Origin: VBAS01 sp963773465
GTDB lineage: Bacteria; Bacteroidota; Bacteroidia; Chitinophagales; Chitinophagaceae
Direction of reading: 5' to 3'
Length of the DNA: 64,000 nt
NCBI GenBank assembly: GCA_963773465.1
Contig: CAVZBF010000001.1
Span: forward strand, 1,674,001 to 1,738,000
Part shown: piece after piece, positions 45,958 through 56,103 of the stretch
Layout of the letters: each line of letters opens with the position of its first letter
How positions within the stretch are numbered: position 1 is the stretch's first letter
Translations under genes and position numbers: made by a program
Notes under the pieces: model-generated
Database searches by the model: none
Told to the model about the DNA's origin: nothing
Seen by the model: only the letters and a program-made list of their open reading frames with translations

Positions 45958-47850
45958 TCATTCTTTTTTCACCACTATTTTTTGTCCATCATTAATTAAT
46001 ACATCATCAAAGAATTTTTTTGCTTCGGCAAACTTAGCGGCGGGAATTACATGTTGCTTTAGAATTATTTGCACAGAGGAATAAACAGATCTTTTGCTTT
46101 CATCATACCAGCTTTTGGAAGCATAGCTTGCATATTCATTTTTAAATTCTTTGGCAGGGGGTAACACATCCACTTTAAACCCTTCGGGCAATACATATAC
46201 AGTTGTATCCGTTTTTTCAAAAGGAAAACTGAAATAAAAGTCAAGCCGGCGGTTTTCAGCTTTTGGAAGTTTCCTGCTCCAGATTTTATACAACCGCGGT
46301 GCAAGAAAAATCTTGCTTCCCGCAGTAAACTCCGGCACTTTTTCAATTGACATTTTTAGAAGTGCCGTATGCATCGATTCACCATCTTTCCTCGAGATCT
46401 CAAAATCATCAGGCTGCTTGAAATTCATACCCAACACTATTGATTGCTTTTGCTCATCTTTTTTTTCTTTTAATATGTCATCGATCATTTCCCTGTATTC
46501 ACCTGCGCTATTAAAAATTGTTTCCATATCGCCGGAGCCATCATCGTGCAATAGTATTTTGGAATACGCGGAAAAAATATTAGAATGACACTTGCTGCTT
46601 GGCGTGGGTATCAGTTTGCCGCCATTCTCCGTTATTACCAATGCATTTTTATTTTCTGTGCTAATATCCAGCGTACCAAAGTCAAGACTATTGCTCGTAC
46701 ATTCCAGCCAAACAGAATCATCTTTTAGTGGCACATAAAGAATAACATGGTTGAATCCATTATGCGGAAAGTCGACATCAATAGGCAGGCCATTCGGCTG
46801 ACGGTTGATCAATGCCTGGTAACTTTTTATTCCCACGCCATCAAGTGCAGCCTGCATAAAATTGCTTAGTCCTTTGCAATCTCCATACTTTTTATTTTCG
46901 GTAAATGTTGCCGGGAATGGTTTAAAACCGCCAATTCCCAATTGTATACTAACATAGCGGAAATTCTTTTGCAGGTATTCATAAATGATCCTGATCTTTT
47001 CTCTATCATTCTTGGCACTGCTAACCATATCACGGAAAAATATTTTTTTGTTATCGGGCAACACATCGATCCCTTTTTTTAACGATGCATACCACATACC
47101 AAAACTTTTCCACGAGCTCATGTCGCCTTCATAGTCATCCATTTTAAATTTATTCGGAGCAAGTAATATAGAAGGGTAGCGGTGCTCGGCGCTTACTGTG
47201 CTTTCTTCATATTCTATAGGAGCAAGATTTCTTACATCCCACGTATATGTTTTTATTTTTCCATCATCTTTTATGGCCGGAGAAAGCTTTGTGTTTCTTG
47301 GTTTATACCGGAGGTCCAGAAACGCCGGAACTTTTGCAACGAATGAAGATTGCATGACGCCCCTGCCAGGCACCAGGATATCGTACGAAGGATAAATTAA
47401 TGTTCCTTTAAATTTTATTTCATACTCCAGGTCAATGGTAACAGGGTAGTTTGAAGTATTGACCGAATAAAATGTAACATAACCATCATCTACCAATCCT
47501 TCACCCATTGCCTGGGTCATCATTTCTTTTTTCTTATGCCTCGATAATTGCCGGCCGTTGGCATCGTACACTTTCATCTCCGCATCATTAAGACTGATAA
47601 ATTTTGATGTAGCCACATAAAAGGTAAGCGCATCTTTGCCGTCTTCATTTACAACTGTATAAATTTTGCGGACATATAACGTAGCTTCATCTATATATTG
47701 TAATGTAAATATTTTGCTTTCGGATTGAACGATGACTTCGGCATTCTTTTTTATACTGTCGGGAATGGCAGATAAATTATAAGAAATAACCTGGCACCAC
47801 GATGATAGCGTGAATGAAATGCAGAAAGCAATTATAATTACTCTTTTCAT
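45958..47850 (-). CDS. DUF3857 and transglutaminase-domain protein with intact catalytic triad
   Basis: A 630-residue exported protein (signal peptide MKRVIIIAFCISFTLSSWC). An N-terminal DUF3857 domain is followed by a transglutaminase-like domain with Cys in KYGDCKGLSNF, His in GFNHVILYV and Asp in SNSLDFG, so the papain-like triad is complete. A C-terminal DUF3858-like beta domain ends the protein. Possible peptidase or cross-linking enzyme of the periplasm. It is followed after 2 bp on the same strand by a paralogue that has lost the triad. Confidence 0.9.
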   Translation of the reverse strand: MKRVIIIAFCISFTLSSWCQVISYNLSAIPDSIKKNAEVIVQSESKIFTLQYIDEATLYVRKIYTVVNEDGKDALTFYVATSKFISLNDAEMKVYDANGRQLSRHKKKEMMTQAMGEGLVDDGYVTFYSVNTSNYPVTIDLEYEIKFKGTLIYPSYDILVPGRGVMQSSFVAKVPAFLDLRYKPRNTKLSPAIKDDGKIKTYTWDVRNLAPIEYEESTVSAEHRYPSILLAPNKFKMDDYEGDMSSWKSFGMWYASLKKGIDVLPDNKKIFFRDMVSSAKNDREKIRIIYEYLQKNFRYVSIQLGIGGFKPFPATFTENKKYGDCKGLSNFMQAALDGVGIKSYQALINRQPNGLPIDVDFPHNGFNHVILYVPLKDDSVWLECTSNSLDFGTLDISTENKNALVITENGGKLIPTPSSKCHSNIFSAYSKILLHDDGSGDMETIFNSAGEYREMIDDILKEKKDEQKQSIVLGMNFKQPDDFEISRKDGESMHTALLKMSIEKVPEFTAGSKIFLAPRLYKIWSRKLPKAENRRLDFYFSFPFEKTDTTVYVLPEGFKVDVLPPAKEFKNEYASYASKSWYDESKRSVYSSVQIILKQHVIPAAKFAEAKKFFDDVLINDGQKIVVKKE

Positions 47851-47852
47851 AA

Positions 47853-49808
47853 TTATGGTTTGGCTTTTTTTCGAATTACAAATTGTTCATTCAATAACTC
47901 AAAAAGCTTTTTGTAAAATTCCCGGAACCCGTCATACTCACCGGTAGAGTAAAAAGGTTTTTTAAATTCGAGGTTCACCCGCAAGGTGAGACGATTTTCA
48001 TTGGCCTGCGCGATGCGGGTAATAATAATACTTGTATCCGGCATTATCATTTTAATATTCTTTGGCAACTCCTCAAACTGGTAATCTTCCGGTATGTTAA
48101 TATAGCCGATCAGTATATGATTTTGCAACATCCCGAAAAATACATCCGAAACCCGTTCATCAGCAATAAATAGATTTTTTTCAAGACCCGTAAATAGATT
48201 CACGGAGAAATATTGGTAATCACCTGAAGAACTTAATTGCTGGTTAAAATAAACCTTTTGAACAAGCGGTAAGCTATCTGCATCCAGGTTTTCAAGAACT
48301 ATGCTGTCAATAGTTATACCGGGATTATTAGGTGAGAAATATTTTTCAGTAAATTCTTTTTTGCCTTTCCTCGCAGCGGCTATCCGGGATAAACGGGCAT
48401 AATCAGAACTGCTAACGGTTGCTTCACCGCTTAATTTTCCATCTTTCTCAATAGTGCCTTGCAACACAATCATGTTTTTATATGCCAGGTTATCTTTCCA
48501 TAAATTTTCCCAGCCCCATTCAAATGTTTCAAGTTTGGAGATCACAAGGCCTTCCGTAGCTACTACATCGGGGGGAATTAAATTTACCGGGCATTCTTTA
48601 TCCGTTGCATCTAATACATAAATGTTGTTATCAATGGACACCCAGGCGAGTACTTTATCAAACTCGCCAGTACCTGCATTTGCAATATTGATCAGGCCAT
48701 GCTCATGTGTGCTTACCAGAATTGGTTTTGCATTCAATCCTGCATCTTTAAGTAAATTGATTAATATCAGGTTGATCTCTCCAACTGTTCCTTTCTTATC
48801 TTTCCACGCAGCTTTTACACCGTTAAGCGCCCAGATGCCCGGGTTCCCATTCCATTCCATATTCTTCTTTACATATTCATGAATGATCTTCATTTTTTTG
48901 TAAGGGTCGCTTACATTTTTTAATGCAAGATCAAGATCGGCAGTGCGTGGAATTTCTTTTTTTATCTGCACGCCGAAATCCTCATCTTCCATTAAAAGGC
49001 GGATCACCCGTGGCCACGTCAAAGTAATATTCTCGCGGCGGCCATTTACATAAACAGCAACCGGTCTCGATTCTACTTTTTGCAAATAATCATCTTCATT
49101 TAAAATATAAGGTTCATCACGCAATGCCGGGATATTTTGCATGGAGAAAAAGCGAACGGTCCGTGTACTGCTATTTTCAGTTTTTTGCTCATACGGCAAA
49201 TAACATTTCGGAGAGAACATGATCTCGATTTCATTAGGATAATCAAAAGTGAATTCACTGTATTTTACAGGTATTGAATTTTGAAAATACCAATGGACCA
49301 CCTCGGCATTTAAATGCTTGTATTTATATTCGATAATGGAGCCTGCCTTTACGTCGGGAAACGTAAATACTTTTTCAGCCCATCGTTTATTGATCTGCTT
49401 TTCAAAAATCTGTTTTTTATCCAGTTTGGTCACAACCACGTTGCCGGAAGCATCAAGGTTATATACCTGTGCTGAGATATCTTTTATTTCTTCGTCGTTC
49501 TTATAATTAAAATACCGCAAATGAATATCAGCCCTGTCTTTTCCTTTATCATTAAGAATTTTTATCCGTACATGCCTTTCAAAGTCTATACCCTTGCCAA
49601 CTATAAAATCTGTTTGCCCCTTTTCAAACAGCACCATGGCTTCGGCGTTTTTATCAAAATCACATTCTTTCATTTGAAGATCGGCTTTGTCTACGCTGCC
49701 AAAGGCCGGAATCTTGCTATCTTTGTTCTTCCCCTTTTGTCCAAAAACCGATAGTGAAATAAGGATAGAAATACAGGTGAATACAGAAAGGCGGAGGAGT
49801 TGTCTCAT
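47853..49808 (-). CDS. DUF3857 and transglutaminase-like protein lacking the catalytic Cys and His
   Basis: A 651-residue exported paralogue. The same three-domain order is present, but the position of the catalytic Cys is Val in KGTVGEINLIL and the His is Lys in EFDKVLAWV. Only the Asp region VLDATD is conserved. It is therefore expected to be catalytically dead and perhaps a binding or regulatory partner of the active neighbour, whose gene starts 2 bp downstream. The paired active and inactive arrangement is seen directly, the partnership is inferred. Confidence 0.88.
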   Translation of the reverse strand: MRQLLRLSVFTCISILISLSVFGQKGKNKDSKIPAFGSVDKADLQMKECDFDKNAEAMVLFEKGQTDFIVGKGIDFERHVRIKILNDKGKDRADIHLRYFNYKNDEEIKDISAQVYNLDASGNVVVTKLDKKQIFEKQINKRWAEKVFTFPDVKAGSIIEYKYKHLNAEVVHWYFQNSIPVKYSEFTFDYPNEIEIMFSPKCYLPYEQKTENSSTRTVRFFSMQNIPALRDEPYILNEDDYLQKVESRPVAVYVNGRRENITLTWPRVIRLLMEDEDFGVQIKKEIPRTADLDLALKNVSDPYKKMKIIHEYVKKNMEWNGNPGIWALNGVKAAWKDKKGTVGEINLILINLLKDAGLNAKPILVSTHEHGLINIANAGTGEFDKVLAWVSIDNNIYVLDATDKECPVNLIPPDVVATEGLVISKLETFEWGWENLWKDNLAYKNMIVLQGTIEKDGKLSGEATVSSSDYARLSRIAAARKGKKEFTEKYFSPNNPGITIDSIVLENLDADSLPLVQKVYFNQQLSSSGDYQYFSVNLFTGLEKNLFIADERVSDVFFGMLQNHILIGYINIPEDYQFEELPKNIKMIMPDTSIIITRIAQANENRLTLRVNLEFKKPFYSTGEYDGFREFYKKLFELLNEQFVIRKKAKP

Positions 49809-49859
49809 GTGATTAGTGTTTAGTGGCGATGAATTGAGTTATTAAGTTAAAAAGAAATC

Positions 49860-50792
49860 ATGAAAAATAAAACTGTTTTGAACCGTGCCCTGTGCTTTAT
49901 TTTAATGTTAACAGGCGTTTCGAGCGGGTTTGGGCAGCCCGGAAAGCCTCGTCCGTTGGAAAAAAGCCTTCTTTGGGAGATTAGTGGCAATGGTCTCACA
50001 AAGCCATCTTACCTGTACGGAACCATTCATATGATCTGTAAGGACGACGCAGCCCTCGGCGATAGCCTTGTTGCCGCCATTGAAAAGTCAGACCGGGTAT
50101 ATTTTGAGGTGGATATGGACAATATTATGGAGATGCTTTCTGCATTTAAGGATTTTAAAATGCGCAACGACACCACGCTGGCTGACCTTTTAAGCAAGGA
50201 GGATTACGAAAGAGTAAAAGAGTACATGGAAAGCAAGAGTACGTTGCTGCCTTTTTCAAAATTAGAAACGTATAAGCCGATGCTTGCGTCATCATTGCTG
50301 ATGGAATCAGGAATCGGTTGTGAAGAATCGGTAGCCATGGAACAGTTAATACTGGAAGTGGCGAAGAGAAATAAGAAGAGGGTGGAAGGGCTTGAAACCA
50401 TGAGTTACCAGGCATCGATATTCGACAGTATACCGTATAAGCTGCAGGCAGAGCAACTATTAAAATATGTGAAAGACGGAGGCAGCCAGTCGGAAGCCGA
50501 CAAACAATTTGAAGAAATGGTAGAAGCTTACAAAGACCAGGATATTGAAAAGCTTGGAAAATTTGTAACTACAGATGATGGCGGGCTTGGCAATTATGAG
50601 GACATCCTGATCTATCACCGTAATCGCAACTGGGTAGAAAAACTAAAAACGATCATGCCTGAAAAAGCATTGACAATAGCAGTAGGTGCAGGACATCTTG
50701 CGGGAGAAAAAGGAGTGATCAAATTACTGCGTAAAGAAGGATATACTGTGCGGCCTATAAAGTATAAGATAAAGATGGGAAGGGTAATATAG
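49860..50792 (+). CDS. TraB/GumN family exported protein
   Basis: A 310-residue protein with signal peptide ending GFGQ. Family signature: KPSYLYGTIHM near residue 48, VYFEVDMDN, and near the end TIAVGAGHLAGEKGVIKLLRKEGY. TraB/GumN proteins have a fold related to the Tiki metalloproteases, with a GxxH and conserved Glu; here GTIH and GAGH with Glu are present. Substrate unknown. Divergent from the transglutaminase-like pair. Confidence 0.92.
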   Translation: MKNKTVLNRALCFILMLTGVSSGFGQPGKPRPLEKSLLWEISGNGLTKPSYLYGTIHMICKDDAALGDSLVAAIEKSDRVYFEVDMDNIMEMLSAFKDFKMRNDTTLADLLSKEDYERVKEYMESKSTLLPFSKLETYKPMLASSLLMESGIGCEESVAMEQLILEVAKRNKKRVEGLETMSYQASIFDSIPYKLQAEQLLKYVKDGGSQSEADKQFEEMVEAYKDQDIEKLGKFVTTDDGGLGNYEDILIYHRNRNWVEKLKTIMPEKALTIAVGAGHLAGEKGVIKLLRKEGYTVRPIKYKIKMGRVI

Positions 50793-50920
50793 GATTACGA
50801 ATGCCAGTATAGCTTTTTTTAAAGCAAATGATGGTTATACTAAGAAGGTGCGTACATTCAGGAGGCGGTTACATTTTCCGAATAAAACCCACGCCAAATA
50901 CGGATTAAAAATCAATTAGC

Positions 50921-51838
50921 ATGAAAGTTGTCATTTTCTTATGTCTGTTCTTGGGGAACGGGCAGGGAATATTTGGACAAGAAATTTCTTTACCTGATTC
51001 GTTGACATCACATACTCCAAACCTTCAGTTTTCAAGTTTGGCAAAGTGGAATAATAAAGTCTTACTCATTCCTCAAATGCCGCAGGAATTTCGATATCAA
51101 ATCTTTGGTTTAGACGAACAAGGAATTTCTAAGTTTTTAAGCGGAAATACACCAGTTATGCCTATTTCATTCTTTTTTGATTCTGCACAGTTTGAAGAGA
51201 TTATTCAACCTCTTTCTTTTGATGGCATTGAAGCTACTGCAGTGATAAGCGATAGAATTTATTTCTGTATAGAGACAAAGGTTATAGACTCGCCTTGCTA
51301 TATAATAAGTGGAATTATAAACGAGGAATCGCAAATCACATTAGATAATACAGTGTTCAGATTGCCAAGGCCTACAGATACCAGGCATAGATTACTTACC
51401 AGGGATCCCAATTACGGTTTTGAAAGTTTAGTACATTTAAAAAAATCCAACGAATTTCTTGCCGTATTCGAGAAAAATAATGCGCCGGGAGTTTACACCG
51501 CATATAAGTTCAGCACAACTTTACAAGGCGGTATTAGTCGATTAAGTTTTCGCCAAACTATAGAGAGTAGAATTACAGACCTTGCTGCTGATGATAGCGG
51601 TAAATTATATGCTGTAAATTTTGTCGATAATTCCCAACATTATAAAACAAACATACTACGGCTAACTTTACAAGGCAATAGGGTCAACGCCCAAATTATT
51701 AAAACTGTTTCCGTGGGCAGAAGAGACAATTGGGAAGGCATGGTAATATTTAACAAAGGTGTCTTAATGGTTATAGACGGATATCCTTGCAGCGCTAACA
51801 TGCGTCCCTGTACGAAACTTAAGTATTTTAAATTTTAA
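50921..51838 (+). CDS. Exported protein of unknown function, possible beta-propeller
   Basis: A 305-residue protein with signal peptide (MKVVIFLCLFLGNGQGIFGQ). Repeated beta-rich blocks (KVLLIPQMPQEFRYQIFGLD, AVISDRIYFCIETK, LAADDSGKLYAVNFVDN and RDNWEGMVIFNKGVLMVIDG) suggest a propeller fold resembling SdiA-regulated or phytase-like esterase proteins. Catalytic residues are not apparent. It precedes a TonB-domain gene by 30 bp, perhaps in one transcript. Confidence 0.65.
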   Translation: MKVVIFLCLFLGNGQGIFGQEISLPDSLTSHTPNLQFSSLAKWNNKVLLIPQMPQEFRYQIFGLDEQGISKFLSGNTPVMPISFFFDSAQFEEIIQPLSFDGIEATAVISDRIYFCIETKVIDSPCYIISGIINEESQITLDNTVFRLPRPTDTRHRLLTRDPNYGFESLVHLKKSNEFLAVFEKNNAPGVYTAYKFSTTLQGGISRLSFRQTIESRITDLAADDSGKLYAVNFVDNSQHYKTNILRLTLQGNRVNAQIIKTVSVGRRDNWEGMVIFNKGVLMVIDGYPCSANMRPCTKLKYFKF

Positions 51839-51868
51839 TTCTCACATTCAAAAAACAACCGCAAAAAA

Positions 51869-52309
51869 ATGATAAAATTTGTTTTCATATTAACCCTCTC
51901 TTTTATTTCATACTTCAGTTTTTCCCAAACCACAGTTACAATACCAAAGCCTGCCCAAACTGAATTAGCTGACAACGATAACACCATTTACACCGATGTA
52001 GATTCCGTAGCTTCCTTTCCTGGGGGTAAGAAAGAATGGATCAAGTTTATTCAAAATAATCTTGATGCAAATGTTGGAGTAGAAAATGGCGCTAAAAAAG
52101 GAACCTATCACGTTAAAATAAAATTTACGGTAACAAAAGACGGCACTCTTAAAGACTTTATTCCTGTAACGAAATATAAGCATGGTTTTGAAGAAGAAGC
52201 AATAAGAGTATTAAAATTGTCCCCTAAATGGATACCCGCCAGGAAAAATGGAAAACCTGTTAACTCAATTACCGAACAAGCTCAAACTTTTGTCATTATC
52301 GTAGGATAA
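51869..52309 (+). CDS. TonB C-terminal-domain protein (energy-transducer-like), exported
   Basis: A 146-residue protein: signal peptide (KFVFILTLSFISYFSFSQ), then a TonB-C domain with GTYHVKIKFTVTKDGTLKDF, HGFEEEAIRVLKLSPKWIPARKNGKPV. There is no N-terminal membrane anchor and no long proline-rich span as in true TonB. Such short exported TonB-C proteins are common in Bacteroidota and contact outer-membrane receptors or the cell wall. Coupling to an ExbBD motor is not suggested here. Confidence 0.85.
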   Translation: MIKFVFILTLSFISYFSFSQTTVTIPKPAQTELADNDNTIYTDVDSVASFPGGKKEWIKFIQNNLDANVGVENGAKKGTYHVKIKFTVTKDGTLKDFIPVTKYKHGFEEEAIRVLKLSPKWIPARKNGKPVNSITEQAQTFVIIVG

Positions 52310-52417
52310 CGTATCCTGGCGCGGATAAATACGCCTGTTCAAAAAACTTTTTTCTTTTCCTCAAAAAACGAATTATTTTTACGCAGCAATTCACCACATT
52401 TCACTAAATAACCCGCA

Positions 52418-53329
52418 ATGAAAAAGATTCTGCTTACCTCCGCCATGAGCATTCTTTCTCTGTGCTCATCCTTATTTCTTTCAGCAAACAATACCGGTAA
52501 AAATGCTGCTCCTTATGCAACATTTGATAAGCTTTGGATCGATTATGATATGTATGATAACAGTGTAAAAGGCATGAAGATCCATGTTAAGTTCACGGCC
52601 TATGAAATGCAGAATATGGATGCATACGTCGCCATTTATTTTAAGCGTGATGATGAAACCGCAGCCTGGCTGATGGATAAGAACAATAAATATAACAGCA
52701 CCGATGGGTATGTGGCGGTGTATAAAAGCATAAAACCGCTGTACAACCCGTCTGTATATAATGACCTGGAAGTTTTTATGCCTTATTCTGAACTTGACCT
52801 TGAACCGGGCGAATATGACCTTGCCATGGATGTAAAATTGATCTACAAAGCCGGCGGCGCAATTTCAAAACTCACCACTTATTATTTTGAATATTCTAAA
52901 CCTGGTGCTACTACTACTGCAGGCGGCGAACCGGTCAATAAGATCACTGCTACTTTCAAAGATATGTGGGTTGATTTTGATATTTATGAAGATGGCAAGA
53001 AAGGAATGCGTATTCATACAAAGTTTACAGTAGAAAGTATGAAGGGCACTGACGGTTACCTCGCTCTCTATTTTGAAAAGGAGAATGGCGAAAGATTAAA
53101 ATCAAGTAATACCAAGTATCGCAGCACCACAGGTCAATTAGCAGTGTATGCGCTAATTACTCCTGCTTATGACAAAACAGATTATAATGACCTGACGGCA
53201 TTTATTCCTTATTCAGAATTTGACCTGCCGTTAGGTAAGAATGATCTTAAAATAGATGCTGACATCATCTATAAAGCAGGCGGAATGATACAGCACCTGA
53301 AGTATTATGATTTCTGGATGACCAAATAA
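52418..53329 (+). CDS. Exported protein with an internal tandem duplication
   Basis: A 303-residue protein with signal peptide ending LFLSANN. Two about 125-residue repeats follow: ATFDKLWIDYDMYDNSVKGM and ATFKDMWVDFDIYEDGKKGM start the units, and FMPYSELDLEPGEYDL and FIPYSEFDLPLGKNDL lie in the same place in each, both ending in a KAGG.I.L motif. Each is a beta-sandwich-like domain. No family is recognised by me. Partner or ligand unknown, but the fixed DLEPGEYDL-type core suggests a structural or binding role. Confidence 0.75.
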   Translation: MKKILLTSAMSILSLCSSLFLSANNTGKNAAPYATFDKLWIDYDMYDNSVKGMKIHVKFTAYEMQNMDAYVAIYFKRDDETAAWLMDKNNKYNSTDGYVAVYKSIKPLYNPSVYNDLEVFMPYSELDLEPGEYDLAMDVKLIYKAGGAISKLTTYYFEYSKPGATTTAGGEPVNKITATFKDMWVDFDIYEDGKKGMRIHTKFTVESMKGTDGYLALYFEKENGERLKSSNTKYRSTTGQLAVYALITPAYDKTDYNDLTAFIPYSEFDLPLGKNDLKIDADIIYKAGGMIQHLKYYDFWMTK

Positions 53330-53335
53330 AGGCGA

Positions 53336-55259
53336 TCAGTTTGGCATCTTTATTACGATTGGGTCATTCAGCATATCCGTCATTTTCTTATAAAATTCTT
53401 TCACGGCAAGATACTCATCTGCTTTAACCAATGTTGTTGTTTGTACAAACCTGACCAATACTTTTAATTCATCACCCTCGCGGATCACCTGCCTGGAAAC
53501 CTGTATCTTTTTATCATCGGACATTATTAATTTATCTTCCGGCATGTCGATCTTAATACCGGCAGGCAGTTTAATTTTTTCTTCCACAAAAATATTATAG
53601 GGAAATCCAAAGTTTACATTGGTAAAGCGAATAGCAGATAAGAATGGATTTTTTTCAATGCCTGTAAAAAGATTGGTATTTAAAAACATAAAGCCTCCGC
53701 TTTCATTCAGCTGTTGCTTATAGCGTACAATTTGCTCTAATGGTATGGAATCGTTTTCCGGCGGCACTATCAAAAAACTGTCGATCGTCATCCCTTCATA
53801 AGGTTTTTCAAAATTATCATTCACAAATTTCTTACGATTGTCTTTTACAGCATCAAGGCGAAGTTGTCTTGCATAGTCATAGCTTTTTACATTTGCCTCA
53901 GCGGTTATTAATCCTTTTGCATCCATCGTTCCCGCAATAGTGATCACATTTTTATAGGTCCTGTTTCCCGGAGCAATTTTTATCAGGTTGAATTTCTTTT
54001 TATCGACAAGAAAACCGGTTGTATTCAATAACGAATAAGGTGTAAGTCCGGCGGGGCAATTTTCCTGCGTAGCATCAAGTACAAATTGTTTATTATCGGC
54101 AACGGCAAGAGCAATCACTTTATTAAACCTGTCAAGAAACGGGTAGGTGGTATCTACTTTTCCGTAATCTCTCTCTGCCGCTAGCACAGGGTACGTTTCA
54201 ATGCCTGCCGAATTCAAAAGATTTACCAGTAGTAAATTGATCTCACTTGATGTGCCTTTTTTTCTTTCCCAAACTGCTCTTAATCCGTCACGGGCATATT
54301 TATCATCAAAACCATTCCATGCAATATTTTTTTTTACATATTCATAAATGCGTCTCAACTTTCCCTGCTGTGAGTTTTCTAAAAGGGTGATAGCTTTTAT
54401 TTCATCGATCTTCAGGTCTTTGTCTAATTGGGACCCGAAATATTTTTCACTCATCATATCATAAGCAAGGTCTTTCCATGTGGCATTTACACTTGTTTTG
54501 TTTCCATACCTTGTTGTATAGCCAGAAAGCTGGAACATTACCTTTTGAATATAATCCCTGCGGGCATCCATATAAGGTTCTGTTCGCAATGCCGGCACGT
54601 TATTCATTTCGAAATATATTCTTCCATGTTCAGGCATGGGTTTGACAACAATGTGGATGGTATTATTTTTTTGAACAGTGTAAGCAAACTCCCTGCCCGG
54701 AATGATCTGTAACAGGAAACTGCTGTGTAACGTTGGAAGATCCGATTGAAATTTCCAGTCATCCAGTCCGCCGTAATGTTTCATTGTACTTACATAATGA
54801 TACTCGATGATGCTGCCGACTTTTACCGCCGGCATTGCAAATTTTACAAGAGAATAATAACTGTTTTGCTTTTCAGTATATATCGATTTCTTGTCAACGA
54901 CTAAACCTGGTTGCATACCCGATGCATCGGAATTAAAAGTATAAGCCTCTATTTTAGATAAGAATTCAAAACCATCTTTATGATAAAATGGAATAACGAT
55001 ATTAGCCCTGTCGATTCCTTTTTCATTCAGGATCTTAATTCTTATTCTTCGTTCGGTGATCATTTGATAATTATCATCATGATTAACGACAGCCTTATCA
55101 AAGAGTATTATGGCTTCCGCTTCCGGATCAAAAGAACATTGTTTTAGTTTGATCTCTTCTGCACTAAATGAACCAAAAGACAGGGAATTCCATTTGTGAG
55201 TAAGACATAGTAAAGGCAAAAAGAAAGACCGGGAGCAGAGTAGTTTTAGCGTGTAGCAT
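53336..55259 (-). CDS. Third DUF3857 and transglutaminase-like protein, catalytically degenerate, one frameshift
   Basis: About 640 residues once one extra base near 55190 is removed. That joins the signal peptide from 55259 (MLHAKTTLLPVFLFAFTMSYSQ) to NSLSFGSFSAEEIKLKQC. Same domain order as the two genes at 45958-49808. The Cys position is Ser in GTSSEINLLL and the His position is Lys in FNKVIALAV, with VLDATQ retaining the Asp. It groups with the degenerate paralogue rather than the active one. It converges on the duplicated-domain gene with only 6 bp between stops. Confidence 0.86.
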
Positions 55260-55307
55260 AAAGTTCAGGTTTGGTGGTCACTCTAATTTACTCATTCATT
55301 TTGTAAA

Positions 55308-55336
55308 TAAAAAACCGCCCCGGGTTAGCGGGACGG
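55308..55336 (-). terminator. Rho-independent terminator after ndk
   Basis: On the minus strand CCGTCCCG pairs with CGGGGCGG around a short loop, followed by a T run; it lies 20 bp beyond the ndk stop. Confidence 0.85.
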
Positions 55337-55356
55337 CTTACTAATTAAAAACCTTA

Positions 55357-55773
55357 TCAGAATCTTTCAAGCGCTGAAAAGAAAAAGTCTCCTTCAATTT
55401 TTGCATTTTCATCGCTATCGCTTCCATGTACTGCATTTTCTCCAACTGATGAAGCGTATTTTTTACGGATAGTTCCTTCATCGGCATTTGCGGGATCGGT
55501 AGCCCCGATCAATTTTCTGAAATCGGCTACCGCATTTTCTTTTTCCAGAATTGCTGCAATGATGGGTCCTCTGCTCATAAACTCTACCAGTTCACCAAAA
55601 AAAGGTCTTGCTTTGTGCACAGCATAAAATTCACCTGCTTTTTCAGTACTAAGTTTTAATTGTTTTAATGCTACTACACGAAATCCATCTTTGATCACCA
55701 TGTCGAGGATAGCTCCCGCATAACCTTTTTTCATAGCGTCGGGTTTGATCATTGTCAATGTTCTGTTGCTCAT
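55357..55773 (-). CDS. ndk: Nucleoside diphosphate kinase
   Basis: A 138-residue enzyme transferring the gamma-phosphate from ATP to other NDPs through a phosphohistidine. The start MSNRTLTMIKPDAMKKG, SRGPIIAAILEKENAV, GATDPANADEGTIRKKYA and the active-site histidine in ENAVHGSDS are all visible. Family-typical length. It is an intact monocistronic gene with a clear terminator. Confidence 0.97.
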   Translation of the reverse strand: MSNRTLTMIKPDAMKKGYAGAILDMVIKDGFRVVALKQLKLSTEKAGEFYAVHKARPFFGELVEFMSRGPIIAAILEKENAVADFRKLIGATDPANADEGTIRKKYASSVGENAVHGSDSDENAKIEGDFFFSALERF

Positions 55774-55818
55774 AATTTTTCTTTGTTTTTAGCGCCGCAA
55801 AGCTAAGGGAAAGTGGGC

Positions 55819-56075
55819 AGTCGTGAGTCGGGAGTTCGAGGTCAGAGTTTGGAGTTCGGAGTCAGGAGTTCGGAGTCAATAGACTATAATCATTCGTTAT
55901 TGGTACAGATTTTTTTTGTTTATACCAATCAATAGCTTAACTGAATTCTCAATTTTTCAACTCCGATATCGACCGATGTCTCCTGTCTTAGAACTCCCGA
56001 CTCCGAACTCCTGACTCCGAACTCCGAACTCCAAACTCTGACCTCGAACTCCCGACTAATGACTCCTGACTCTAA
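55819..56075. repeat. Large inverted pair of 7-bp-period repeats between ndk and nrnA
   Basis: The 52 bp at 55826-55877 are exactly the reverse complement of 55999-56057, except that the right arm carries one additional heptamer (GAACTCC). Unit words are of the type GGAGTTC, GGAGTCA. The 121-bp loop between has no gene. This fills the 330-bp gene-free stretch here. Confidence 0.92.
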
Positions 56076-56103
56076 ACCGATTTCCCTACCTTCGCAGCCG
56101 TTT

